Positions 17,983 to 28,502 are shown, counted from the stretch's first letter. The stretch: 32,455 bases of DNA from Candidatus Bathyarchaeota archaeon (GCA_017883585.1 JADGNG010000042.1:1-32455); one strand, 5' to 3'. The notes: generated by a model not told the origin, from the sequence alone. A program made the numbers and translations.

Positions 17983-19458
17983 TTGGAATTCCTTCACTTT
18001 AACCATCCCAAGTGTGGGTTTTTAGTTACCATCTCCGACTGTTTTCGGTTCAGGCCACTGGTTGCGGGCAGGTTATATGCCCCCGTGCAGGGTAGGTTAT
18101 TGATTTTCTTGAGCTTGGCTTGGACCGCTGCCTTGGAGGCTCTCAGCTGGGTCGAGCTTCAGGGGATGAACGAGGACGCCGCCCTGAGGAAGACTCTGAA
18201 GCAGCTCAGGGTCGGGGACAGGGGGATCGCGGTTGAGGCGGGCGAACTCCTCTACGCCGTGTCGGCAAGGAGGAACGCCCTCGACTGTCTCATCAACGGG
18301 GTTCTCGATCCGGGGGAAGTCGACGGCCTCGACGTTGGTCTGAGGAGCTTCCTCAGGGTTTACGCCTACATGGTGCACTACGGCGGCGGCCCTGGCGCTG
18401 AGGCTCACAGGTTCTCCGAGCACGTCAGGGGGGTCCTCGGCAGGAAGGCGTTCAAAGCCGTGGAGGAGGCCATCGACCTCATCCCCCTCCAGAGGATTCC
18501 CTGGGGGAGCCTAAGCCGCGTGGAGGCCCTGGCACACGAGAACTTCCTGCCGACCTGGTTTGTGGAGTATGTCTGCGCCACGTTCGACGAGGGAATCGCT
18601 TCTGACCTGATGTCCCCCGTTGAGACACCGAAGTATGTTCGGGTCAACACCCTCCGGGGGGGCGAGTCGCCGATCCCTGGGTTGGAGGCACTGGACTTTA
18701 GGTTCGAGGCCGTGCCGGGTATTCGCCACGCCTACCGGGTCCTTGGAAGCTCTATGGGGCTGACCGACGCCGCGCCTTACAAGGAGGGGGGTTTCATCCT
18801 GCAGGATAAGGCGAGCATGCTCGTTGGGGAGGTCGCGGCGCCGGGTCCTGGGGACGTCGTTCTGGACATCTGCGCCGCTCCGGGCGTGAAGACGAGTCAC
18901 CTCGCCCAGCTCATGGGCAACCGGGGGAGGATAGTATCGGTGGACGTCAATGCGGGGAGACTCGCATCCTGGGAGCGGCTGATGGGGAGGTTGGGCGTGA
19001 CCATAGCGGAGCCCGTTCTCGGGGACGCGTCGAAGGCCGACGGGCTCCCGGATGTGGCAGCCGACCTGGTCCTGCTGGACCCACCGTGCTCGGGGACGGG
19101 CACATTCAACGGCATCCCATCTACGAAGTGGAGGGTGACGCGTGCCTCAATCGATGAGTACGCGGCCCTCCAGGGGAGGCTCATCGAGAACGCGGCGGCA
19201 CACGTGAAGCCGGGCGGGGCGCTCGTCTACAGCACCTGCAGCGTCACGGTGGAGGAGAACGAGGGGGTCGTGGTGGGCTTCCTCGGGGGGCACCCCGCGT
19301 TTAGGCTCGTAGAGGCGACGCCGAGGCTCGGGGCGCCGGGGCTGCGCGGCCTCGTCGAGGCGCAGAGGCTCATCCCGAAGAGGCACGCCTGCGAGGGCTT
19401 CTTCATAGCCAGGCTTGTGGCGGATTCCCCTACCAGTGGGGCTCCTCGTTCACCTTGA
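17983..19458 (+). CDS. NOL1/NOP2/Sun (RsmB/NSUN-type) RNA m5C methyltransferase; true start probably downstream of 17983
   Basis: 'DVVLDICAAPGVKTSHLAQLMGNRGRIVSVDVN', 'VLLDPPCSGTGTFN', 'LVYSTCSVTVEENE'. Confidence 0.9.
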   Translation: MEFLHFNHPKCGFLVTISDCFRFRPLVAGRLYAPVQGRLLIFLSLAWTAALEALSWVELQGMNEDAALRKTLKQLRVGDRGIAVEAGELLYAVSARRNALDCLINGVLDPGEVDGLDVGLRSFLRVYAYMVHYGGGPGAEAHRFSEHVRGVLGRKAFKAVEEAIDLIPLQRIPWGSLSRVEALAHENFLPTWFVEYVCATFDEGIASDLMSPVETPKYVRVNTLRGGESPIPGLEALDFRFEAVPGIRHAYRVLGSSMGLTDAAPYKEGGFILQDKASMLVGEVAAPGPGDVVLDICAAPGVKTSHLAQLMGNRGRIVSVDVNAGRLASWERLMGRLGVTIAEPVLGDASKADGLPDVAADLVLLDPPCSGTGTFNGIPSTKWRVTRASIDEYAALQGRLIENAAAHVKPGGALVYSTCSVTVEENEGVVVGFLGGHPAFRLVEATPRLGAPGLRGLVEAQRLIPKRHACEGFFIARLVADSPTSGAPRSP

Positions 19459-21877
19459 CGCCGCGGAGGTTGCCGTGGATCACCTCGACACTGTGGGTGA
19501 GGTTGCCGTTAGCGTCCCTCTTCTGGGTGTATGTACCCCAGGCGGTGCCGGTGCTCCAGAAGCAGCGGAAGTCGTCCCCGTTAATCCGGGGGGTGAAGCT
19601 GATCCTCTTCTCCGCCATGTCGCACTGGTAGCCGCTGAGGGCAAGTATAAGACCCCAGCTGGACATGCTTCGGGCGTAGTGGTGGCCGCACTCGAACTCG
19701 TCCCAAGGGTTTCGTCTCACCCCGTCATGGCGGTCCCGGACGGCCTTCACGATGGCCAGCCCCTCGTCGAGTAACCCTTCCCAGATGAGGTGGGCGGCGA
19801 CTTGGTACTCTATCCCCGTCCACACCTCGTGGCTGTATGGGAATGGTATCCTTGGCCTCCCCCCGTTGGGCCAGGTGCAGAGTAGGAGCCCCGCCTCATC
19901 GTTGAGGGCGTATGTTCGCTGGCAGTTGTCGTGGTGGGAGAAGTCTGTGAGTAGGTTGTGGGAGTAGACAGCGCCGATGGCTTTCTTCACCCTCCGGGGT
20001 GGGAGGAGGTAGCCGAGGCCGGCGAGGTGGGCGTTTAGCTGCCCGAGAAGCTGGTCGGCTAGGCAGCCGACGCCGTGCTGGTACTTGTGCGCGTTTACGT
20101 CTGGGAGGCGCTGCTCGTAGTACTCCCCGTTCCAGAGTGTCCTGTCGAGGCGCCTGCCCCCCTTACCGTAGAGCCTGCTGTAGCGGTCAGCGGCCTCGTA
20201 GTCACCCGCGGCCTCCGCCATCTTCGTTGCTGCCCTGAGGGCTGCGATGTAGATGACGCCGGAGAGGGGGTTGGGGCCGTAAAACTGTATGTCGTAGGTG
20301 TTATGCTGGCGCCCGTCTGTGACACCGTCCTCGTCGGGGTCCCACGTCCTTATAGAATAGTCCATCGAGAGCTTGACCCTGGGCCAGAGGCCCGCCATCC
20401 ACGCGGTGTCCCCGCTTAACTTCCACTCGCGGTAGACGCGGGTAATGCTGCCGAGTTGGCCGTCACTCGCGGCCTCCGTTGTGTCGGAGTTTATGGTGCC
20501 TGGGAAGGCGTTCCTGGCGCGAAAGTTCATCTCCCCATCTGGTTGGGTCTCGCTGCGGAACTCCACCTCCCTCATGCTCCTCTCAAGCGTGGGGAAGAGA
20601 TAGGCGAGTGTCTGCTCGTAGTTCCAGACGTGTGTGCAGCTGCCGCTACAGCAGCCGGCGTCGTCGAAGCAGCCCTCGTATGCGAGGAATGTACCGTCCT
20701 CGAGCCAGAAGCAGGTGTTGCTGCGGAGGGCAGTGATGTTTGCGGAGGCGGCGTCGAGAACGTGGGCGGGGAGTGTGCTGCCGAATAGGGCGTCGTGGAA
20801 GGCGTGGGTCATGCTCTCGAGGTGGTTCCAGGTGTCGACTACGTAGCGGGTGACCTCCCACGCGTCATCAAAGCGTGCCGCGTAGCGGTTGCGGACGGTA
20901 CCCTGCCCGCAGTCGCCGCCGCGGGCGCATAGGCGCTGATCCCAGTGTCGGACCCTGTTGGGGAAGTGCCATGAGAGTATGAATCGGAACCGCTTCTCCT
21001 CACCGGAGGCGATCTCCTCGGTGGCACCGATGCTGGCGACGTCCGTCTTGCCCTCCTCGCTTTGCTCCGAGTAGCAGTGTGGGGTGAGCCGTCCGTCTTG
21101 GAGGTCGTCCCAGTACTCGCGGAGGGGATCCCACCAGCCGCTTCGGAGCCAGTGAGGCTTAGCGGTGGTGCGCATATTGGTGGTTGCGAGGGCGAGGCTG
21201 CCGTGCAGGATGTCGTCCTCCGGGTGCTTCCGGGACCAGAAGTAGACGCCGGTTAAGCCGTTCTCGCTCCGCAGCTCGTCGACGTTGCCCCCGAATCCCT
21301 GCGTTTTCAGGGCGCCGAACTGGTCGACGCCGGTGAAGCCGACGGCGTTCGTGAGGCTGCCGACCACTGTGACCTCGATGGGTGTCGTTCCCGTGTTCCT
21401 GATGGTGTAGGTGAGGACAGCGGTGGGGAGACCGGAGTCGTCGGGCTCGTGGGGGATGAGCGGCGTATAAGCCTCGAGTGTCACCTTGAGGGGGAGCTCA
21501 TCATCCCAGAGGTCGACCCAGAGGAGGGGATACTCTCCACGCATCTCGCTATGGGCGAACCTGGGGAGACCCGCTGTGGTGCTGGGATGGAAGCCATGGC
21601 TCTCAGCGTAGGGGGGCTGCAGGCGGGACTCGAGCACACGTGTCTCCACCTTGTTCCCTTCCTTTATGGCGACGCTGAAGAAGCCGTAAGGCATCCTCTG
21701 TCCCTTCGCGGACCTGTTAAAGATCTCCCAGTCGCGCAGCTCACCGCGCGCCCCGACGCTGATGTTGCCGGTGCCTATGCCGCCGAGGAGGAACGCGGCC
21801 TGCGTTGCCTCGGGGTCGTAGCTGCGTTGGGGGCCGATCATCCTCAGCTTCTTCCTTGGATAAGGTAACCTCGCCAT
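19430..21877 (-). CDS. GH116-family glycosidase (GBA2/bile-acid beta-glucosidase-like)
   Basis: 815 aa; 'LLGGIGTGNISVGARGELRDWEIFNR', 'CFWLEDGTFLAYEGC', 'THVWNYEQTLAYLFPTLERSMREVEF', 'HNTYDIQFYGPNPLSGVIYIAALRA'. Confidence 0.88.
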   Translation of the reverse strand: MARLPYPRKKLRMIGPQRSYDPEATQAAFLLGGIGTGNISVGARGELRDWEIFNRSAKGQRMPYGFFSVAIKEGNKVETRVLESRLQPPYAESHGFHPSTTAGLPRFAHSEMRGEYPLLWVDLWDDELPLKVTLEAYTPLIPHEPDDSGLPTAVLTYTIRNTGTTPIEVTVVGSLTNAVGFTGVDQFGALKTQGFGGNVDELRSENGLTGVYFWSRKHPEDDILHGSLALATTNMRTTAKPHWLRSGWWDPLREYWDDLQDGRLTPHCYSEQSEEGKTDVASIGATEEIASGEEKRFRFILSWHFPNRVRHWDQRLCARGGDCGQGTVRNRYAARFDDAWEVTRYVVDTWNHLESMTHAFHDALFGSTLPAHVLDAASANITALRSNTCFWLEDGTFLAYEGCFDDAGCCSGSCTHVWNYEQTLAYLFPTLERSMREVEFRSETQPDGEMNFRARNAFPGTINSDTTEAASDGQLGSITRVYREWKLSGDTAWMAGLWPRVKLSMDYSIRTWDPDEDGVTDGRQHNTYDIQFYGPNPLSGVIYIAALRAATKMAEAAGDYEAADRYSRLYGKGGRRLDRTLWNGEYYEQRLPDVNAHKYQHGVGCLADQLLGQLNAHLAGLGYLLPPRRVKKAIGAVYSHNLLTDFSHHDNCQRTYALNDEAGLLLCTWPNGGRPRIPFPYSHEVWTGIEYQVAAHLIWEGLLDEGLAIVKAVRDRHDGVRRNPWDEFECGHHYARSMSSWGLILALSGYQCDMAEKRISFTPRINGDDFRCFWSTGTAWGTYTQKRDANGNLTHSVEVIHGNLRGVKVNEEPHW

Positions 21878-21962
21878 GGAACCACTGAGAAAAGCTCCGT
21901 TGAATGTTTAGAAAACACTTGCCGTGGTAACCGTTAAGACAAATGGTTACCCTCATTTAATT

Positions 21963-22904
21963 ATGGTCAAGCCTGATTGGGCTGGGGTCTACCCCGCCCT
22001 CTGCACCGTGACGGACACGAAGGGCGACCTCGACGTGGCGGGGATGCGCGCGCAGGTCGAGGCAAACATCGAGTGGGGGGCGGAAGGCGTCTGTCCGGGG
22101 ATAATCGCGGGGGAGTTCTTCAAGTTCAGCGAGGAGGAGCGGATGGACATCCTCGACGCAACGGTGGAGGCGGCGGACGGGCGCGTGCCAGTACTCTTCG
22201 GCGTGAGCCACAGTGGGACGGAGCTGGCGATCCGCCTTGCAAAGCATGCTGAGGACAGAGGCGCCGACGGCGTCATCGCCATGGTCCCCTACTTCAGCCA
22301 CACGCCGAGCAAGGCGATCGTGGTGAAGCACATAGGTGCCATCTGCGAGGCCACGAGCCTACCCGTCATGCTCCAGGACGCGGAGGACGCCACGGGAATA
22401 CACATCTGCCCCACAACCTATCTCGACCTCGCCGACGAGCACAGCAACCTCGCAAGTATAAAGCTGGAGGGGCCGGGGACGCTGGACAAGCTCCGGGACA
22501 TAAACCGTCTGATGCCGGGGCGCGTCTCCGTCTTCGGGGGGATGGCGGCGAAGCTCATCTTAAAGGAGGCGGAGCTGGGCGCCGACGGCACGATACCCAG
22601 CGGGTGCCTCACGGACCTCATAAAGCAGATCTGGACGCCGGCGAAGAAGGGCAACTGGAAGAGAGCGGAGGCAGCCTATGCGAAGTACAAGCCGTGGGTC
22701 GACCTATTCCACGGCAGCCCAGGGGCCACCGCCGAGATCGAGAAGGAAACCCTCAAGAGACGCGGCGTAATCCTCACGGCGACGAGCAGGAGCCCGAAGG
22801 TCCCTCTTAGTGAGGAGGGGAGGCAGCGCCTCGCCGAGATACTCGGGGAGCTGAAGATGCCTAGGGCAAGCCCGAGAGTCGAAGCGTGCCTTAGCGGGAA
22901 TTGA
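21963..22904 (+). CDS. DapA/NanA-family (dihydrodipicolinate synthase-like) aldolase
   Basis: 'GVYPALCTVTDTKGDLDVAGM...GAEGVCPGIIAGEFFKFSEEER...NLASIKLEG', with Schiff-base Lys context in SIKLEG. Confidence 0.85.
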   Translation: MVKPDWAGVYPALCTVTDTKGDLDVAGMRAQVEANIEWGAEGVCPGIIAGEFFKFSEEERMDILDATVEAADGRVPVLFGVSHSGTELAIRLAKHAEDRGADGVIAMVPYFSHTPSKAIVVKHIGAICEATSLPVMLQDAEDATGIHICPTTYLDLADEHSNLASIKLEGPGTLDKLRDINRLMPGRVSVFGGMAAKLILKEAELGADGTIPSGCLTDLIKQIWTPAKKGNWKRAEAAYAKYKPWVDLFHGSPGATAEIEKETLKRRGVILTATSRSPKVPLSEEGRQRLAEILGELKMPRASPRVEACLSGN

Positions 22905-22918
22905 TGTCGGCCAAGAAC

Positions 22919-22946
22919 GTTATTAAAAATAACCCTTTTTAATAAC
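22919..22946. promoter_or_regulatory. perfect 11-bp inverted repeat GTTATTAAAAA-(6)-TTTTTAATAAC upstream of the metal ABC operon; operator or terminator candidate
   Basis: Direct reading; followed by TTAATAAC (22952-22959) and TTAATAAG (22973-22980) before the ATG at 23003. Confidence 0.6.
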
Positions 22947-23002
22947 AATAATTAATAACATTATCCAAATCATTAATAAGTTGGGCTGCTGACCGCTTAA
23001 CC

Positions 23003-23935
23003 ATGAGGCTGAGGGTCGCCGCAATACTTCTTTTTGTTGTCATCGCCGTCGTCGCAGTCTCCGGGTACGCCCTCCTATCGGCAGAGCAGCCGCAGCCCCC
23101 GAAGAGTGGCCTCACTGTGCTGGCCACGTTCTACCCGCTCTACGACTTCGCCTCGAACGTGGCAGGGAACAGAGCGAGAGTGTCCATACTCGTCCCGGGC
23201 TCGGTTGACATTCATAACTTCGAGCCGACGCCGTCGGACATCGAGAAGGTGGCGACGGCAGACGTGCTCATAATAAACGGGGCGGGACTCGAGCCCTGGG
23301 TGCCCCAGCTTCTCGCCGCGATAGACAGGCCGAACTTGAAGGTTGCAGACACGAGTCAGGGCGTAGCTCTTCTCGATGTACCCTCCGATTTCCAGAGGCA
23401 GGGGAGGAGCATCGACCCCCACATATGGCTCGACCCGGCTCGAGCCAGGCAGCAGGTGGAGAATATAGTACAGGCCATGATGAGGGCTGACCCGGAGAAC
23501 GCAGCCTACTACCGGGCGAACGCTGACGCCTACGAAGTAAAGCTGAGCGCCCTCGACGCGGAGATAGGGGGGATGGTCGCCAAGGCGAAGACGAGGTACT
23601 TCGTCACCTTCCACGAGGCCTTCGCCTACTTCGCGGACCGCTACAACCTCACCCAGATACCCATCCAGGGCCCCTTCCAGGAGGAGCCGACGCCGAGCGA
23701 CATCCAGAGCGTCGTCTCAGCGATCAGGCAGTATCACCTCCGGTACGTTGGTTACGAGTCTCTGGAGAACCAGGCCATCCCCGAGGCGGTTAGCGGGCAG
23801 ACGAACGCTACCCTGATCATCATGGACCCCATTGAGGGGCTGACGCCCGCCGACCTCGCGGCGGGGAGGGGTTACATCGCCCTCATGCGAGAAGATGCAC
23901 AGAACATAGCGGTGGCACTAAACAATGTCGGATAA
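23003..23935 (+). CDS. metal (Zn/Mn) ABC transporter substrate-binding protein (ZnuA-like)
   Basis: Signal/TM N-term; 'VLATFYPLYDFASNVAGNRARVSILVPGSVDIHNFEPTPSDI...DPHIWLDPARAR'. Confidence 0.9.
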   Translation: MRLRVAAILLFVVIAVVAVSGYALLSAEQPQPPKSGLTVLATFYPLYDFASNVAGNRARVSILVPGSVDIHNFEPTPSDIEKVATADVLIINGAGLEPWVPQLLAAIDRPNLKVADTSQGVALLDVPSDFQRQGRSIDPHIWLDPARARQQVENIVQAMMRADPENAAYYRANADAYEVKLSALDAEIGGMVAKAKTRYFVTFHEAFAYFADRYNLTQIPIQGPFQEEPTPSDIQSVVSAIRQYHLRYVGYESLENQAIPEAVSGQTNATLIIMDPIEGLTPADLAAGRGYIALMREDAQNIAVALNNVG

Positions 23936-24722
23936 GAAGATCGTCGCCAGTTTCGTCGACGTCGGCGTCTCCTACGGTGGAGGCGTAGACGCGCTCAGCC
24001 ACGTCTCCCTCGATGTATACGAAGGGGACTTCCTCGGGGTCATCGGGCCGAACGGTGCCGGCAAGACGACGCTGCTCAACGTGCTACTAGGGCTGACACA
24101 ACCGAGCAGCGGCAAGGTGAGCCTCTTCGAGGCACCCATCACCCCAAAGGGACTGCGACGGGTCGGCTATGTCCCCCAGAAGACCGCCACCGCGGAGGCA
24201 AACTCCCCCTTCACTGTCTACGAGACCGTCCTCATGGGACGCGCTCCACGCGCCGGGCCCCTGCACAGGCTCGGGCACGAGGACCACGACAAGGCAGAGG
24301 AGACCCTCAGGCTCCTAGGGATACACGACCTGATGAAGCGGAAGATAGGCGAACTCTCGGGAGGACAGTCCCAGAGGGTCTTAATCGCGAAAGCCCTCGC
24401 GGGCGAGCCAGACCTTCTCGTCCTCGACGAGCCGACGAGCGGCGTCGACTCCCCCTCACGTATCGAGATATACAGGATACTCTCCGAGTTGAACAGGGAC
24501 AGGGGGATCACGATGATTCTCTCAACCCACGACATAGGCGTGGTGAAGAGACTCACAAACAGGGCCGCCTTCCTCCATGGCACCCTCCAATTCCAAGGCC
24601 CCACCTCCGAGCTAAACGACCAGGTCCTCTCTAAGATGTATGACTACCCGATCGAGGTGACTGAGGACTGCCAAGTATGCGACTACCCACTGGAGCATCT
24701 GACACACCATGACCACACTTAG
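23925..24722 (+). CDS. metal ABC transporter ATP-binding protein (ZnuC-like)
   Basis: Walker A GPNGAGKTTLL, signature LSGGQSQRVLIAKAL, Walker B LLVLDEPTSGVD. Confidence 0.93.
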   Translation: MSDKKIVASFVDVGVSYGGGVDALSHVSLDVYEGDFLGVIGPNGAGKTTLLNVLLGLTQPSSGKVSLFEAPITPKGLRRVGYVPQKTATAEANSPFTVYETVLMGRAPRAGPLHRLGHEDHDKAEETLRLLGIHDLMKRKIGELSGGQSQRVLIAKALAGEPDLLVLDEPTSGVDSPSRIEIYRILSELNRDRGITMILSTHDIGVVKRLTNRAAFLHGTLQFQGPTSELNDQVLSKMYDYPIEVTEDCQVCDYPLEHLTHHDHT

Positions 24723-25563
24723 TAGCCTCCTCAGCCTCCTCGCTGAGCCCTTCATCCAGAGGGCGTTTCTCGTAGGCATCATAATAGCCGTGGCGAGCAG
24801 CGTCCTCGGCGTCTTCATAGTTCTGAAGAAGATATCCCTCATCGGGGACGGCCTCGCCCACACGGCCTTCGGGGGTCTAGCCCTCGGCTACTACCTCGAC
24901 GTGGTGCCGCTCTGGGCGGCGGCTGTGGTCGTGGTCCTCGGCGCAATCGGAATAACGAAGACGACTCGGTCCAAGAGGATCTCGGGGGACGCCGCGGTGG
25001 CCGTCATACTCCAGCTGGGGCTCGCCTCCGGCATAGTGCTCCTCAGCCTCGCGCGGGGCTTCGGCGTCAACATAGACAGCCTACTCTTCGGCAGCATACT
25101 CCTAGTCGACTCCACCCAGATACTCATGGCTGTGGTCGTCCTCGCCCTCATCCTCGGGGTCGTCGTCGCTTTCTACAAGGAGATGCAGTACGCGACCTTC
25201 GACGAGGCGCAAGCACGCGCCGCGGGGATAAACACGAGCCTATTCGACTACCTCATCAGCGTCCTCGCGGGGATAGTCGTCATAGCCTCGATACCCATTG
25301 TGGGGGTGCTGCTAATCTCGGCTATGATAGTCCTCCCCGCACTGATGAGCCTACAAATCAGCGGTTCCTTCAGGCGCACCCTACTCCTCTCCCCAGTCTT
25401 CGGCACCATCAGCGTCGTAGCCGGCATGTTCCTCTCCATAGTCCTCGACACCGCCTCAGGTGCCACTATAGTCCTAACGGCGATTCTTGGGCTGATCCTT
25501 ATCCTCGGCTTCAAAAGGATAGGTTCAGCGACAAGGCAGCGAGCGCAGAGCCCGGGCATCTAA
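24709..25563 (+). CDS. metal ABC transporter permease (ZnuB-like)
   Basis: 'FIQRAFLVGIIIAVASSVLGVFIVLKKISLIGDGLAHTAFGGLALGY'; overlaps the ATPase gene. Confidence 0.93.
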   Translation: MTTLSSLLSLLAEPFIQRAFLVGIIIAVASSVLGVFIVLKKISLIGDGLAHTAFGGLALGYYLDVVPLWAAAVVVVLGAIGITKTTRSKRISGDAAVAVILQLGLASGIVLLSLARGFGVNIDSLLFGSILLVDSTQILMAVVVLALILGVVVAFYKEMQYATFDEAQARAAGINTSLFDYLISVLAGIVVIASIPIVGVLLISAMIVLPALMSLQISGSFRRTLLLSPVFGTISVVAGMFLSIVLDTASGATIVLTAILGLILILGFKRIGSATRQRAQSPGI

Positions 25564-25604
25564 CGGGGCTAGAGCTTATCCGCAGCCACGCGGACACAAC
25601 AACC

Positions 25605-26837
25605 ATGGATAAGCTAGGCATCGCCTGCATAGGTACCGGCTTCATCGCCCGCTTCATGGCCCAGAGCATGACAGCCGTCAGAGATGCAGATATAACCGCC
25701 GTCTACAACCCCCACGAGAACGGCGCAAAGAAACTCGCAGCATACATCCAATCACTCGGCCTACCCAAACCCAAGACATACACCGACCTACACGCGGCCC
25801 TACAGGACAAGTCAGTCAATGCCGCTTGGATCATGAATCCCAACTACGTCCGCCTTGAAACCACAAGAACCATCGCCGAAGAAGCAACCCAGGGACGCGG
25901 CAACCTAACCTCAGTCGCCTGCGAGAAGCCCCTCGGCAGAACCGCAGACGAGGCAGAGGAGATGCTGAAAGCCATCCAACGCACCGGCTTACTACACGGT
26001 TACCTCGAGAACCAGGTCTACTCCCCAAGCATTGTGAGGGGACGAGACGCCGCCTGGAGATACGGGGCAAGAACCGCCGGAAGACCCTATCTGGCAAGAG
26101 CAGCCGAGGAGCATGGCGGTCCCCACATGGCCTGGTTCTGGGACCCAAGAAGAAGCGGCGGAGGAGTCCTACTCGACATGGCCTGCCACAGCATAGAGGC
26201 CTCAAGATACCTGCTAACCGACCCCGACAAGCCGAAGACGAGCCTCAAACCCAAGACCATCCAGTGCACCACATGCAGCCTCAAGTGGACCCGAGAACCC
26301 GCCCTCACCCAACTCAGGAAGCAGCACAACGTCGACTACGCCAAGACCCCCGCCGAGGACTACGCCGCCGTCAACATCGCCTACGAGGAAGACGACAAAC
26401 CCGTCCTCTCCGAGACACGTGTAAGCTGGTGCTACACCGGCCCCGGCCTCCGCCTAAGCATGGAGTTGCTAGGCCCCGAGTACTCTGTCACCATGAACAG
26501 CCTACAGCAGGAACTCAACGTCTTCCTCAGCAGGAACATCAAATCCGAGCAGTCCGAGGACTTCGTCGAGAAGCAGGCAGCCGAGCAGGGACTCATGCCC
26601 ATAGTCCCCGACGAGGCAGCCGCATACGGCTACGTCGGAGAGACCAGGCACATGGTCGACAGCTTCAGGGCAGGCGCAATGCCCACCGAGGACTGGACGG
26701 ACGGACTCTTAGTCACCCAGCTCATGATGCACGCCTATAAGTCCGCGGATGAGGGCAGAACCATCAAGTTCAACTCAGAATCCGTCCGAGGCTACACCCC
26801 AAAGGTCGCCACCGGCGAGTGGCGTCCCCAGGAATAA
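25605..26837 (+). CDS. Gfo/Idh/MocA-family oxidoreductase
   Basis: 'GIACIGTGFIARFMAQSM', 'ACEKPLGRTADEAEEML', 'GGGVLLDMACHSIEASRYLL'. Confidence 0.88.
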   Translation: MDKLGIACIGTGFIARFMAQSMTAVRDADITAVYNPHENGAKKLAAYIQSLGLPKPKTYTDLHAALQDKSVNAAWIMNPNYVRLETTRTIAEEATQGRGNLTSVACEKPLGRTADEAEEMLKAIQRTGLLHGYLENQVYSPSIVRGRDAAWRYGARTAGRPYLARAAEEHGGPHMAWFWDPRRSGGGVLLDMACHSIEASRYLLTDPDKPKTSLKPKTIQCTTCSLKWTREPALTQLRKQHNVDYAKTPAEDYAAVNIAYEEDDKPVLSETRVSWCYTGPGLRLSMELLGPEYSVTMNSLQQELNVFLSRNIKSEQSEDFVEKQAAEQGLMPIVPDEAAAYGYVGETRHMVDSFRAGAMPTEDWTDGLLVTQLMMHAYKSADEGRTIKFNSESVRGYTPKVATGEWRPQE

Positions 26838-27035
26838 TCCATCTCAACAATCGATTAACCCTATATATCCTCCAAGTGCCGGGTCTCCAATGCAGTCTTG
26901 GTCTCAGTGATCCACCTACACCAGCTATACCGTTAAAAAACTCGGGAAACGCAGGCACTGATCGGATGAGGATGAGACGAAGTCCGAGGAGGGGCACATC
27001 CTCCGAGCCAAGGTCTAGGACGCATGCGACGTCCT

Positions 27036-28367
27036 CTAGCCGCCTATCCTGCTTATCACGGCCCTCTCCAGCTCCCAGCGTTGCCTCTCCCGAAGCTCGT
27101 ACTTCACCCGCATCGCTGGCTTGTTCAACTTCAGGTACCTCCTCAAGTCGGTTGGGGTACCGAGTAGGACGAGGTCGCAGGGCGTCGCATTGATGGCGTC
27201 TTCGAGCTCCTTCATCTGGTGGGGGCTATAGCCGACGGCGGGTAGGACCTTCTGGAGGTGGGGGTACTGCTCGTAGACGTGCTTGATGGTGCCCGTCGCG
27301 TATGGGCGGGGATCGACTATGGTCGCCTCCAATTCGCGGGCCTTGATAGTCGCCGCTCCGTAGCCCATGCCGCCGTGGGTGACCGTTGGTCCATCCTCCA
27401 CCACAAGCACACTCTTCCCGAGGAGCCGGGACTCGTCGTCAGCTGTTATCACCATGTCCGTCTCCACGATCTGCGCCCGGGGGTTAACCGACTGTATATT
27501 CTTTCTCACCTGCTCAACGCTCCCAGGCGGCGCTGTGTTCACTTTGCTTATGACGGCGATGTCCGCCATGCGGACGTTCACCTCACCCGGATAGTAGGTT
27601 AGCTCATTCCCCGCTCTATGGGGGTCGACGACGCAGATGCTAATCTTCGGCCAGTAGAATGGGTAGTCGTTGTTGCCCCCATCCCAGACGATTATATCTG
27701 CCTCCTCCTCGGCTCGCCTTACTATGTCAAGGTAGTCGACGCCCGCGTAGACTATGACACCGCGTTCGATGTGGGGCTCGTAGTCCTCCCTCTCCTCGAC
27801 GGTACAGTTCTGCTTATCCAAGTCCTCGAGGGTGGCGAACCTCTGCACCCGCTGCTTCACGAGGTCCCCGTAGGGCATCGGGTGGCGAATCACCACCACC
27901 TTCAGCCCCCTCCGCTTGAGGAGGTCGACGAGCCACCTGCTCGTCGGGCTCTTACCGCTCCCCGTCCTGCTGGCGCAAACGCTGATCACTGGCTTCTTCG
28001 ACCTGATCATCGTCTCCTTCGGGCCGAGGAGTGTGAAGCTCGCCCCAGATGCGAGGGCTCGGCTCCCCTCGTTCATCAGGTACTGGTGGCTCACGTCACT
28101 GTAGCTGAAGAAGACCTCCTCAACGTTCAGGTCTTGTATAAGCTGCTCGAGCTGGGACTCGGGGTGGATCGGTATCCCGTCTGGGTAACGCTTCCCCGCG
28201 AGCTCATGCGGGTAGGTGCGCTTCTCTATTCCAGCCGTCGTGTCTAGGTCCGATATCTGGGCGGCGGTGAAGGCCACGACCTCGTACTCCGGGTTGTCCC
28301 GGAAGAAGACGTTGAAGTTGTGGAAGTCGCGGCCCGCGGCGCCCATGATTAACGCTTTTTTGATCAT
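27036..28367 (-). CDS. cyclic 2,3-diphosphoglycerate synthetase-like / GTPase
   Basis: 443 aa; 'KKALIMGAAGRDFHNFNVFFRDN', P-loop-like 'CASRTGSGKSPTSRW', 'IVWDGGNNDYPFYWP'. Confidence 0.85.
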   Translation of the reverse strand: MIKKALIMGAAGRDFHNFNVFFRDNPEYEVVAFTAAQISDLDTTAGIEKRTYPHELAGKRYPDGIPIHPESQLEQLIQDLNVEEVFFSYSDVSHQYLMNEGSRALASGASFTLLGPKETMIRSKKPVISVCASRTGSGKSPTSRWLVDLLKRRGLKVVVIRHPMPYGDLVKQRVQRFATLEDLDKQNCTVEEREDYEPHIERGVIVYAGVDYLDIVRRAEEEADIIVWDGGNNDYPFYWPKISICVVDPHRAGNELTYYPGEVNVRMADIAVISKVNTAPPGSVEQVRKNIQSVNPRAQIVETDMVITADDESRLLGKSVLVVEDGPTVTHGGMGYGAATIKARELEATIVDPRPYATGTIKHVYEQYPHLQKVLPAVGYSPHQMKELEDAINATPCDLVLLGTPTDLRRYLKLNKPAMRVKYELRERQRWELERAVISRIGG

Positions 28368-28502
28368 AACATTTGATCGAAGGTTTGGGTGGGATATAAA
28401 CTGGTTCCACGTGGAGCAGAATCCGATGCGGATGCGTCAAATAGGTCAATTCTAAATTGAGGATAGTCTATACCCGATCTTCACGACCTCCCCACGATGT
28501 AA

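Noticed and set aside
22046-22053. GCGCGCGC inside the DapA-family gene as another breakpoint
   Set aside because: It encodes MRAQ in an intact reading frame with family homology on both sides.
27011-27040. Hairpin GGTCTAGGACG-catgcga-CGTCCTCTAGCC as a structured RNA
   Set aside because: It is imperfect and lies between convergent gene ends, so a simple bidirectional terminator is sufficient; no wider fold seen.
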